Source of the DNA: Candidatus Sericytochromatia bacterium
GTDB lineage: Bacteria > Cyanobacteriota > Sericytochromatia > UBA7694 > JACMQJ01
DNA: 15,103 nucleotides
Assembly (NCBI GenBank): GCA_014377055.1
Contig: JACMQJ010000062.1
Location: 1 to 15,103 of the forward strand
Direction of reading: 5' to 3'
Shown here: positions 1 to 6,692 of the stretch, one piece after another
Position numbering within the stretch: position 1 is the first letter of the stretch
How the letters are laid out: each line of letters opens with the position of its first letter
Made by a program: the position numbers and the translations under genes
The notes under the pieces: model-generated
Seen by the model: only the letters and a program-made list of their open reading frames with translations
Told to the model about the DNA's origin: nothing
The model's database searches: none

Positions 1-798
1 AGGTTTTTTTAAAAATGAAAAAGGTGACATAAAAACACATGAACTACCAATAAATAATGGATGTAATATATTACCAATTAATCCCATATCATGGTATTGT
101 GGTAGCCAACTGGTAAAAGTTGATTTAGATGTACTATCCATACTAAATTCAATCATTTTTTGATTATAGATAAGGTTTTCATGGCTAATCATTACACCTT
201 TTGCTTCACCAGTTGAACCAGAAGTATATTGAATAAAAGCAATATCGTCTTTTATTATTTCGGAATTATAAGTAGCTTGATAATCATTTTCAGAAATGTT
301 ATCTGTAGTAAGCCAAGATGTTTTTTTTAATAAAGGAACACTATCATTTAATGTTTTGGCAAATATTAAAATATCAGAAGTTGTTAAAATTACTGAGGAT
401 TGGCAATCTTTAATTATAGACATAAGTCTTGGTAAGCTTTTGTTAATCCTTTTTAGATCAGGTGGATAAGCTGGTACAGCAATAACACCTGCATATAGAC
501 AACCAAAGAATCCTGCAATAAAATCTAAACCAGGCTGATAAAGTAACAAAGCTCTGTCACCTCTTTTTAGAGTAGTTAAAAGTTTTGAGGCAATTAATTT
601 TGCTTTTTGATCAAGTTGATTATAAGTAAAGGTTGATTCATTATTATCATCAGTTAAAAATGTATAGAGAATATTATCAGGTGTAACTTTTGCTCTATAC
701 CTTAGAACTTCACTTAACAAAGAAAAATCTATTATTTCAGTTTCTTTTTTTACTTCTTCTAAATTTTTATCTAGTATATTTTTAAGCTCTTCTGTCAT
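1..798 (-). CDS. fatty-acyl-AMP ligase (AMP-dependent synthetase family), C-terminus cut by window edge
   Basis: The first 266 residues of an adenylate-forming enzyme are present; the frame stays open to base 1. Visible motifs are the phosphate-binding loop YTSGSTGEAKGV (residues 191-202) followed by H206 and N208, the segment WLPQYHDMGLIG (231-242), and AVPAYPP (107-113). The latter two are typical of fatty-acyl-AMP ligases (FAAL), which activate fatty acids as acyl-adenylates and usually pass them to an acyl carrier protein rather than to CoA. The FAAL-specific insertion that separates these enzymes from acyl-CoA ligases would lie further on and is not visible, so FAAL over FACL rests on the N-terminal motifs. 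The start at 798 is the first ATG after an in-frame stop that is also the stop of the upstream gene; no good ribosome binding site precedes it. Its place 39 bp behind the DUF1499 gene suggests it is last or near last in the nusB operon. A carrier protein or polyketide gene might lie left of the window. Confidence 0.88.
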   Translation of the reverse strand, partial: MTEELKNILDKNLEEVKKETEIIDFSLLSEVLRYRAKVTPDNILYTFLTDDNNESTFTYNQLDQKAKLIASKLLTTLKRGDRALLLYQPGLDFIAGFFGCLYAGVIAVPAYPPDLKRINKSLPRLMSIIKDCQSSVILTTSDILIFAKTLNDSVPLLKKTSWLTTDNISENDYQATYNSEIIKDDIAFIQYTSGSTGEAKGVMISHENLIYNQKMIEFSMDSTSKSTFTSWLPQYHDMGLIGNILHPLFIGSSCVFMSPFSFLKKP

Positions 799-837
799 AT
801 ATATTAAAATTGTAGTCCAAATAAAATTATAATTTTT

Positions 838-1296
838 TTACTTCAATAATTCTAATAAATCCATAATATGTTTTTGATTTGCTCCCATATCCCCAATTGA
901 AAAAGAAGATTTGGAATAAGCATAAATTTTAGAACCTTGAATATCAGAATCAACTTTTACTTTTATATTATCTCTAAATTTAAAAAGCTTAGTTTCAATA
1001 ACAGCAACTAATTCTCTGTTATTTTCATCAATATTATTTATTTTCCAGCCTAATTTATTTGCTCCCATTTTAACTTTTTCAAAAAGATGCTCAGGGCTAA
1101 TCTTATATTTTGGTGTCCTCATTTCTTCAAAAACATTGTTATCGCTAGTCTCAGCGATATGAGTATTCATATAAAATGCAAATCGTTTCCAAAAACCTGG
1201 TGGAGATTTTAATGGAGCTTTATTAATTTGAAAAGCCCTTGTATACATAAAAACTAAAATAAAGAATATTATTAATATTCCTACGAGTATTTTCAT
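838..1296 (-). CDS. DUF1499 family protein with N-terminal membrane anchor
   Basis: A 152-residue protein. Residues 1-19 form one hydrophobic helix (MKILVGILIIFFILVFMYT), read as an uncleaved anchor, leaving the rest probably on the outer face of the membrane. The body matches the DUF1499 pattern: an N-terminal part ending in a lipid- or salt-like hinge, then VAVIETKLFKFRDN (97-110) and SSFSIGDMGAN (130-140), where this family typically has R(F)RDD and SRSRxGxxDLGAN. No biochemical role is established for the family, so none is claimed. The start at 1296 is well supported by GAGGT eight bases upstream. The gene lies 28 bp after udk and 39 bp before the acyl-AMP ligase, on the same strand and with no terminator seen in either gap, so it is probably cotranscribed with them. 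The length is normal for the family. Confidence 0.82.
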   Translation of the reverse strand: MKILVGILIIFFILVFMYTRAFQINKAPLKSPPGFWKRFAFYMNTHIAETSDNNVFEEMRTPKYKISPEHLFEKVKMGANKLGWKINNIDENNRELVAVIETKLFKFRDNIKVKVDSDIQGSKIYAYSKSSFSIGDMGANQKHIMDLLELLK

Positions 1297-1324
1297 TTGC
1301 TATGACCTCAAAAATTAAAATATA

Positions 1325-1969
1325 TTAGACTTGAACAGCAGGAACAAATGGCTTATCAGCAAGTGATTTTATTTTTGTGATCAACATATCCATTGCTACT
1401 TCATTATGTCCACCCTCTGGAATAATTAAGTCTGCATTTTTTTTACATGGTTCAACAAATCTTTCGTGCATTGGTCTAACAGTATCCATATATTGATCAA
1501 CTACAGACTCAAGAGATCTACCTCTTTCAGTTACATCTCTACTTATTCTTCTTATTAATCTTATATCAGCATCAGTATCAACAAATATTTTTATGTCCAT
1601 CATTTCTCTAAGCTTTTCATGAGCTAAAACTAATATACCTTCTATCAATATTACTTTTCTTGCAGGTACTTGCTCAGTTAATGGTGATCTGGAATGAGTT
1701 TTAAAATCATAAATAGGTTTTTTAATACTCTTACCATGTTTTAATTGTTCAAGATGCTTAATCAAAAGATCGTTATCTATGGCATCCAAGTGATCATAAT
1801 TTAATTTGCTTCTTACTTCAATAGGCAAATGGTGCATATCATAGTAGTAAGAATCTTGTTGTATATAAGTTACATTTGCATGACCAACAACTTCGACAAC
1901 ATTTCTAGCTATGGTTGACTTACCTGAACCAGTTCCACCAGCAACACCAATAACATATATTTTACTCAT
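1325..1969 (-). CDS. udk: uridine kinase
   Basis: Uridine/cytidine kinase, which phosphorylates uridine and cytidine to UMP and CMP in cytoplasmic pyrimidine salvage. At 214 residues it is of normal length. The P-loop GVAGGTGSGKS spans residues 8-18, followed by QQDSYY (37-42, with the catalytic-type Asp39), the nucleoside-binding segment NYDHLDAID (57-65), IEGIL (109-113) and the lid-region arginines RRISRD (140-145), all as in bacterial Udk. The start at 1969 is preceded by GGAG about ten bases upstream. It sits 27 bp after ftsY and 28 bp before the DUF1499 gene in a single minus-strand run. The last dozen residues (DKPFVPAVQV region) are a less conserved tail. No missing catalytic residue was seen. 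The close relative phosphoribulokinase is unlikely given the uridine-kinase-type motifs and small size. Confidence 0.95.
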   Translation of the reverse strand: MSKIYVIGVAGGTGSGKSTIARNVVEVVGHANVTYIQQDSYYYDMHHLPIEVRSKLNYDHLDAIDNDLLIKHLEQLKHGKSIKKPIYDFKTHSRSPLTEQVPARKVILIEGILVLAHEKLREMMDIKIFVDTDADIRLIRRISRDVTERGRSLESVVDQYMDTVRPMHERFVEPCKKNADLIIPEGGHNEVAMDMLITKIKSLADKPFVPAVQV

Positions 1970-1996
1970 AATCTAACAACTCCAAATAGTATAAAT

Positions 1997-3835
1997 CTAA
2001 CTTCTCATTTTAGTAGATTCTTGAATCATATTATCGCTTTTTTCTGAGAATAAAGCATCTATAAATATCTGTGGCTGAAAATCTCTAAGATCTTCAAGAC
2101 CCTCACCAACTCCAACCAATTTAATTGGAAGATTAAGTGAGTTTTTTATGGCAAAAATAACTCCACCTTTGGCAGTTCCGTCAAGTTTGGTTAAAACTAT
2201 ACCAGTTAAGTTAACAGCCTCTTTAAATACCATTGCTTGACTCAGTCCATTTTGACCTGTTGTTGCATCTAATACTAATAATACTTCAAGCTTGGCATTA
2301 GGAGCTTCACTATCTATTATTCTTCTTATTTTTTTTAATTCATCCATCAAGTGTGCTTTGTTATGTAATCGTCCAGCTGTATCAATTAATAATACATTAG
2401 TTTTTCGAGCATTCGCAGCTTTGATTGCATCATAAACGACTGCAGCGGAATCAGAATTCTCTTGATGCTTGATCAATGGAACATTTGCTCTTTGACTCCA
2501 AACTTCAAGTTGTTCGATAGCAGCCGCTCTAAATGTATCAGCAGCAGCAAGAATAACAGAATAATCACTAATAGATAGTTTAGCAGCTATTTTACCTGTA
2601 GTTGTGGTTTTACCTGTACCGTTAACACCTACCATAAGTATAATGTTAAGCCTATCTTCATCAACAATAATTCGTTCTTCTTCCATGGATAATTCAGATT
2701 TTAGATAATCAAAAAGCGAAGGCATAACTTCTTCTGGTAAAAAACGATTTTCTTTGGCTAATTCTCTAAGCTTACCAACTATTTTGTCAGTCATTTGAAT
2801 GCCAACATCACTTTCTAATAATATCTCTTCTATTTCTTCCAGTAAGTCCTCATCAATTTTGGTTTTACCATGCATCAATCTTTCAAGTTTTTCGGTAAAC
2901 GCTTGTCTTGTCCCTGATAATCTTTCTCTAAGTTTTTTAGTCCATAATTCACGTTCGGCATCGGTTTCACGGACAACAGGTTTACCAAGACCAATACTTA
3001 TACCTCCTAATTTAGAAATAAGTGATCCTTCACCATCTGCTGAAGGAGCTAATTTTATTTCAATTGGAGAGTTTAAGGTATCGACAACTTTAGAAAACCA
3101 ACCTTTTTTTTCAGGCTCTTTGTTTTCTGGTTCAGCACTTTCTGATATTTCAGTGTTTTCTTCTTGGGTTGTTACAGAAGCTGATTTTTTATTCGTTATA
3201 TCTGATATATCTAATGATTTTAGATTTAATACTCTTGCTTCTTTTTTTAATTCTGTATTAATCTTTTCATCAATGACAGGCTCAATGATAGTATTAACGA
3301 TAAACTCATCTTCAAATTCTTTTAAAGGTGATTCTTGTGATGTTAGATCAAGCATTAGATCAGATGTACCCTGATGCTTACGCTTAACTGGATCAAAATC
3401 TTGAATAATTTCTCGAATAATTTCAGGTTTTTCAGTTTCGATCTCGATTTCGTCATTTAAATCTGTAACAGGTAATTCTACAGCTTCACTTATTTTTTCA
3501 AAAACAATTTCTTTTTCGGTATCTTTTTTTATAGGGTCACTACTTTCAGAAATGACAAGCTTTTTATATAATTTGCTATCTTCCTCAAGTTCTTTATCGT
3601 CATCAATATCTTTTTCAAAAATTATTTCTGGATTAGATTTAGGTTGTTCTTGAACAATATTTTCTTCAATATCTTTTTCAAAAACAACTTTATCATTAGA
3701 TTTTTGTTCTTCAATTTTTTTAGGTAATATTTCTTGATTTACTAATGGCTCTTCAATTCTTGGTGATTCTTCTTTTTCACCAAGAAAAGTACTTTTAAAT
3801 TTTTGAAACCAACCTTTTTTTTTCTCTTCGGCCAT
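1997..3835 (-). CDS. ftsY: signal recognition particle receptor FtsY with very long acidic N-terminal region
   Basis: FtsY is the SRP receptor GTPase that docks ribosome-SRP complexes at the inner membrane. The NG domain occupies roughly residues 290-600: N-domain helices, then the P-loop GVNGTGKTT (403-411), DTFRAAA (433-439), DTAGR (485-489) and TKLDG (549-553), all intact. At 612 residues the protein is about twice the NG core because of a Glu/Asp/Lys-rich N-terminal region of about 290 residues. This region starts with the basic-aromatic stretch KKKGWFQKFKSTFLG (5-19), and a second similar stretch, KKGWFSKVVDTL (243-254), lies near the junction with the N domain. Both resemble the amphipathic lipid-binding helices known in FtsY. 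The acidic part holds a repeated FEKDI/FEKIS motif (52, 73, 112). The start at 3835 has only a weak purine-rich site. It lies 15 bp after nusB, an arrangement also known in cyanobacteria. Confidence 0.96.
   Translation of the reverse strand: MAEEKKKGWFQKFKSTFLGEKEESPRIEEPLVNQEILPKKIEEQKSNDKVVFEKDIEENIVQEQPKSNPEIIFEKDIDDDKELEEDSKLYKKLVISESSDPIKKDTEKEIVFEKISEAVELPVTDLNDEIEIETEKPEIIREIIQDFDPVKRKHQGTSDLMLDLTSQESPLKEFEDEFIVNTIIEPVIDEKINTELKKEARVLNLKSLDISDITNKKSASVTTQEENTEISESAEPENKEPEKKGWFSKVVDTLNSPIEIKLAPSADGEGSLISKLGGISIGLGKPVVRETDAERELWTKKLRERLSGTRQAFTEKLERLMHGKTKIDEDLLEEIEEILLESDVGIQMTDKIVGKLRELAKENRFLPEEVMPSLFDYLKSELSMEEERIIVDEDRLNIILMVGVNGTGKTTTTGKIAAKLSISDYSVILAAADTFRAAAIEQLEVWSQRANVPLIKHQENSDSAAVVYDAIKAANARKTNVLLIDTAGRLHNKAHLMDELKKIRRIIDSEAPNAKLEVLLVLDATTGQNGLSQAMVFKEAVNLTGIVLTKLDGTAKGGVIFAIKNSLNLPIKLVGVGEGLEDLRDFQPQIFIDALFSEKSDNMIQESTKMRS
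3603..3684 (-). repeat. 63-bp imperfect tandem repeat inside ftsY
   Basis: The 19-bp string tcaatatctttttcaaaaa occurs exactly at 3603-3621 and again at 3666-3684, a period of 63 bp or 21 codons. It encodes the FEKDI units beginning at F52 and F73 of FtsY, each flanked by an aliphatic pair before it and acidic residues after it. A more diverged third unit (FEKIS, F112) lies 39 residues on. The repeats keep the frame and lie in the variable acidic region, so they look like internal expansion of a linker. Confidence 0.7.
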
Positions 3836-3850
3836 TCTTATTTCTTACTC

Positions 3851-4480
3851 TTAAGCTATATCTAAACCAATAGTTTTTAAAACTCGATTAAGAACTCCAT
3901 TAACAAAGCTTCCTGATTCTTCAGAACCATATTTTTTTGCAACTTCGATAGCTTCATCAATTATAATTCTGTGAGAGATCTCATTTTCATATAATAATTC
4001 GACAGTAGCAATAGTTATTGCATTACGATCCAAACTATACATAGTTTCTAAAGTCCAACCTTCGACACTTGTTTGTATTTTTTCATCAACTAAACTTGAA
4101 TTTTTTCTGTAAAGCTCTAGTAATTTTACAGTAAAATCTCTTACTTCATGTTTCATTCCCAAAGTGCATAATAATGCCCATTGATTACAATAAGACATTA
4201 ATTCAACAACTCTGGTTGTAGAATGTAAACTATTTGCCAATGCTTCTTTAATAGAAACTGTATTACTCAAAAAACCAGATTCCATTAATTGATCATCAGC
4301 CTTATGAAGCTCACCTTTGGCTTCACTAAGAAGGCTTTCTGCCTCAGCAGTGATTAATCGAACGGCTTGCTCAATTAGCTCATATACTTCTAATTTAGTT
4401 GGTTCTTTTTTTAGAATTCTTGATTCATTTAGTATTAAAACAGCCAATTCTCTTGCTGCGTGCCTTGCATTCATAAACAT
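3851..4480 (-). CDS. nusB: transcription antitermination factor NusB, long cyanobacterial-type form
   Basis: NusB binds boxA RNA with S10 (NusE) and supports antitermination during rRNA transcription. The conserved C-terminal core spans roughly residues 150-205: DRNAITIATVELL, then SHRIIIDEAIEVAKKYG and SGSFVNGVLNRV, the standard NusB fold signatures. The N-terminus (ARHAARELAVLILNES, 5-20) carries the arginine-rich RNA-binding start of the domain. At 209 residues it is longer than the 140 or so of proteobacterial NusB; the extra residues (about 35-110) sit between the first helix and the core, as in cyanobacterial homologs. Two starts are possible, ATG at 4480 and ATG two codons later; GATGAG five bases before the first favours it. 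It is the first gene of the run nusB-ftsY-udk-DUF1499-ligase. Confidence 0.93.
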   Translation of the reverse strand: MFMNARHAARELAVLILNESRILKKEPTKLEVYELIEQAVRLITAEAESLLSEAKGELHKADDQLMESGFLSNTVSIKEALANSLHSTTRVVELMSYCNQWALLCTLGMKHEVRDFTVKLLELYRKNSSLVDEKIQTSVEGWTLETMYSLDRNAITIATVELLYENEISHRIIIDEAIEVAKKYGSEESGSFVNGVLNRVLKTIGLDIA

Positions 4481-4556
4481 TAAAACTCATCTTCAATAAA
4501 TATCTAATCAACTATCTCTCTAAAACTTATAATAGATAATTAATTCAATAGATAAT

Positions 4557-4586
4557 ATTGTATGTCGTAAGCTGTTTATTATGCAA
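4557..4586 (-). promoter_or_regulatory. candidate sigma-70 promoter upstream of nusB
   Basis: On the minus strand, TTGCAT (4581-4586) and TACAAT (4557-4562) are separated by 18 bp, a fair match to -35 and -10 boxes. They would place the transcript start near 4550 and leave about 70 bases of leader before nusB. Within that leader the string aatagataat occurs twice (4531-4540 and 4547-4556). In such AT-rich DNA chance matches are common, so this is tentative. Otherwise the 175-bp gap between nusB and the phospholipase D gene holds no gene I can see; an all-AT hairpin overlaps the stop of the upstream gene. Confidence 0.35.
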
Positions 4587-4655
4587 GTAGTAAAGACGTT
4601 ACGAGTTATTTACTATTTTTATAACTAACTTTTTAAGAAGATTTGAAAATAAAAA

Positions 4656-5963
4656 TTATTTTGCTAAATCGCTTTTATTTGTTTTTAATAAGCTTGAAAG
4701 ACCTGGTACTTGACTAATAATTTCAGACTCAGTTTTACCATAAACCCATTTACCAAACTTTTGAAATAATTTACCAATAAATCTTTGTGTAGTAGTCAAC
4801 TCGGCAACTTTTGAATTAGAATTCCAGTCTTGTTCAAATATCTGCTTGTATCTTGTAGCAACGTTCACATTTTTAACAGCAACACTTATTTCATGGTTTC
4901 GAGTCAAAGCATGATAAGTAAAATTGGCACTACCTGTAATAAAAGTTTCATCATCAATTAACATAGTTTTTGCGTGTAGCATTTGATCTTTTTGTTGTGG
5001 TATATACCATTTTATTGGAATATTTGCGTCATTTAGAGTTAGTACTGTGCCAAAATTAGCCATACCTTGAATTGGTAGCTCTTCTAAAAATTTATTATAT
5101 TTACCTACATCAACTTGATCAACAATTATTCTTATATCGACACCTCTATTTTTGGCATCAACAAGAGCTTTAACTATGTCTTGATGATCGATTAAAAGCA
5201 TTTCGATAATGATTGACTTTTTAGCATTATTAATATTATTAAGCATCATAGCTGTAATTGTTTGTTCAAAAAAACCTGTTTGAGCTACATCTACATTTGT
5301 ATTATCAATGGAAATACCTTTTGTATTAAGACTTTGTGTTGATTTTGACATTGGTCTTGATTTTGACCAGTCAAGATCACTCATTTTGCTAAGATCTTTA
5401 GCTGCATCACCTTCAATTCTGAGCATATAATCATGATTTATTGCCTCTGAATCTTTAAAATTCATCCCACCAACCATAGCTACTTGATCGTCAGCTAAAA
5501 CAATTTTTGCATGGGTTATTAACTTTTTATTTGATAAAAATGTTGGTCCTTTTGGCATAAGATCTACAGGAAATATTCTGACTTCTACTCCATTCTGAAT
5601 CATATAATTAAGCTCTTTTTTGGCTGGCTCAACTAAATCAGATAAAGTACCTAATGTGCCATCTGCAATAAATTCAACTTGTAGGCCTTGTTTCTTTTTT
5701 TCAATAAGTTTTTCGGCTATTTTGTGTCCAATAGATTCACCAAAAAGATATGTGGTAACATAAATTTTCTTTTTGGCGTTATCAATAGTTTTAAATATTT
5801 CAGGAAATATTTCACTCCCGTCGACAAACAAATCAACTTTATTTTGATTACTTATTGTATAGGTATTAATCAAAGAAGATTTGGTAGAATTAATTGAATT
5901 ATCACCACATGATACTACTAGTAATGATGCTAATGATAAGAGAAATATTTTTTTTACTAACAT
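4656..5963 (-). CDS. phospholipase D-like lipoprotein with two HKD motifs
   Basis: A 435-residue protein of the phospholipase D superfamily. It begins with a lipoprotein signal (KK, hydrophobic 6-17, then VVSC with the acceptor Cys19), so it is probably lipid-anchored outside the inner membrane. Two HxKxxxxD catalytic motifs are complete: H151/K153/D158, followed by GGMN at 165-168, and H330/K332/D337, followed by GSANF at 344-348. Two HKD halves in one chain are typical of cardiolipin synthases, phosphatidylserine synthases and secreted phosphodiesterases or nucleases. The lack of the two N-terminal membrane helices of ClsA argues against a classical cardiolipin synthase. The substrate, lipid or nucleic acid, cannot be decided from the sequence. 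The start at 5963 has only a distant AGG, but no other Met precedes the signal peptide. It seems to be a single-gene unit, with a strong promoter at 6001-6029 and a terminator just upstream of that. Confidence 0.88.
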   Translation of the reverse strand: MLVKKIFLLSLASLLVVSCGDNSINSTKSSLINTYTISNQNKVDLFVDGSEIFPEIFKTIDNAKKKIYVTTYLFGESIGHKIAEKLIEKKKQGLQVEFIADGTLGTLSDLVEPAKKELNYMIQNGVEVRIFPVDLMPKGPTFLSNKKLITHAKIVLADDQVAMVGGMNFKDSEAINHDYMLRIEGDAAKDLSKMSDLDWSKSRPMSKSTQSLNTKGISIDNTNVDVAQTGFFEQTITAMMLNNINNAKKSIIIEMLLIDHQDIVKALVDAKNRGVDIRIIVDQVDVGKYNKFLEELPIQGMANFGTVLTLNDANIPIKWYIPQQKDQMLHAKTMLIDDETFITGSANFTYHALTRNHEISVAVKNVNVATRYKQIFEQDWNSNSKVAELTTTQRFIGKLFQKFGKWVYGKTESEIISQVPGLSSLLKTNKSDLAK

Positions 5964-6000
5964 TAAAATAAAAGACCTATAAAGTTATTAAATTATTTTT

Positions 6001-6029
6001 ATTATATTACGCTAAATCTAATAATACAA
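6001..6029 (-). promoter_or_regulatory. near-consensus sigma-70 promoter of the phospholipase D lipoprotein gene
   Basis: The minus strand reads TTGTAT (6024-6029), a 17-bp spacer, then TATAAT (6001-6006): a perfect -10 box, optimal spacing and four of six bases at -35. The start of transcription would fall near 5994, about 30 bases before the ATG at 5963. The upstream terminator at 6041-6070 insulates it from the neighbouring gene, which supports a separate transcription unit. Confidence 0.65.
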
Positions 6030-6040
6030 GTATTCCAAAT

Positions 6041-6070
6041 AAAAAAACCTCTACAACTAGAGGTTTTTTT
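6041..6070. terminator. strong bidirectional intrinsic terminator
   Basis: A perfect 13-bp inverted repeat, AAAAAAACCTCTA at 6041-6053 and its complement at 6058-6070, with the 4-base loop CAAC. Read on either strand it gives a CCTCTA/TAGAGG stem core followed by seven T. On the minus strand it lies 38 bp after the stop of the small lipoprotein gene and just before the promoter of the phospholipase D gene, so it most likely ends the former. Confidence 0.88.
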
Positions 6071-6107
6071 GTAATTGACTATTTATATTATGTCAATAAA
6101 GACTTAA

Positions 6108-6464
6108 TTATCTACAACCTTGTGCTAAGGCATCTCTGTAGGCTGCTGTAAAACTTGCAGAAGCTTGTGCCCAAGTAGAGTCAGGGATTGCATTAATTTG
6201 TACTGCAAGTTGGTCATAACTAGATTTTACAGTAGGATATTTTGCAGAGTAGCACTGTAAAAAAGACACAAATTCTGCTTTAGTAAGGTTTCCGCCTGTA
6301 CCGAAACTTCCACCAGCTCCTACTGTTCCAGTTCCACCAACTTGTGTTGTATTTCCACCTGTTGAATTAGTTCCTGTGGTAGTTCCATTAGGCCCTACTG
6401 AGGGTGTACATGCTGTCATAGTCATACAAATAGTTGTTGCTGCAAGCATTAAAAACTTTTTCAT
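6108..6464 (-). CDS. small lipoprotein with Gly/Thr-rich linker
   Basis: The start is placed at 6464 and not at the in-frame ATG at 6524, because GGAG lies nine bases before 6464 and the resulting N-terminus is a clean lipoprotein signal: MKK, a hydrophobic stretch, then MTAC with acceptor Cys19. The mature protein is 100 residues. Residues 20-60 are a flexible run of Gly, Thr, Asn and Ser. Residues 61-118 form a small, probably helical domain with two cysteines, C71 and C117 next to the C-terminus, that could form a disulfide outside the cytoplasm. I recognise no family. The layout (lipid anchor, disordered spacer, small domain) suggests a surface or periplasm-facing protein. It is followed by a strong terminator and appears to be monocistronic. 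Confidence 0.8.
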   Translation of the reverse strand: MKKFLMLAATTICMTMTACTPSVGPNGTTTGTNSTGGNTTQVGGTGTVGAGGSFGTGGNLTKAEFVSFLQCYSAKYPTVKSSYDQLAVQINAIPDSTWAQASASFTAAYRDALAQGCR

Positions 6465-6581
6465 TATTTGATTCTCCAGATAAATATTGTTACTCAGTGT
6501 AAGTCTATCATAAGAAACTAACATAAAAATATTTTTTACTTAAACTTAACCTATTTTATGGGTTATTGTGTTTTATGGCAC

Positions 6582-6610
6582 ATTATAACCATCTTAAGTC
6601 GCTTTTAACT
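6582..6610 (-). promoter_or_regulatory. candidate promoter of the small lipoprotein gene
   Basis: The minus strand carries a perfect TATAAT at 6582-6587. The -35 region is poor: GTTAAA with a 16-bp spacer (6604-6609) is the best match. The predicted transcript start is about 110 bases before the ATG at 6464, leaving a long leader in which I see no clear structure. The rest of the 228-bp gap (6465-6692) holds only a weak hairpin at 6615-6635. Confidence 0.35.
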
Positions 6611-6614
6611 ATCT

Positions 6615-6635
6615 AAAAACTAACAATAATGTTAG
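6615..6635 (-). terminator. candidate weak terminator after the HEAT-like gene
   Basis: On the minus strand CTAACA and TGTTAG form a perfect 6-bp stem around the loop TTAT (6620-6635), directly followed by TTTTT (6615-6619). It lies about 57 bp past the stop of the gene ending at 6693. The stem has only two G:C pairs, so it may be inefficient. Confidence 0.4.
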
Positions 6636-6692
6636 ATTTACGTTTCTATTTATCTTAAAACACTAAAAGTTAAATTGTAAGTGCTCTAATTA

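Noticed and set aside
2799..3374. Long open frame on the plus strand opposite ftsY
   Set aside because: It is Ser-rich noise antisense to the acidic region and N domain of a clearly real gene, with no ribosome binding site or motif.
3603..3729. CRISPR-like short repeats
   Set aside because: The repeats are two in-frame copies inside ftsY with related and not unique intervening sequence.
4604..4626. AGTTAT/ATAACT inverted repeat as terminator of the phospholipase D gene
   Set aside because: All but one pair of each arm is A:T, the loop is 11 bases and no T-run follows on the minus strand.
6465..6524. Upstream ATG extending the small lipoprotein by 20 residues
   Set aside because: The extension would put charged and polar residues before a perfect lipoprotein signal, and the GGAG site fits the start at 6464.
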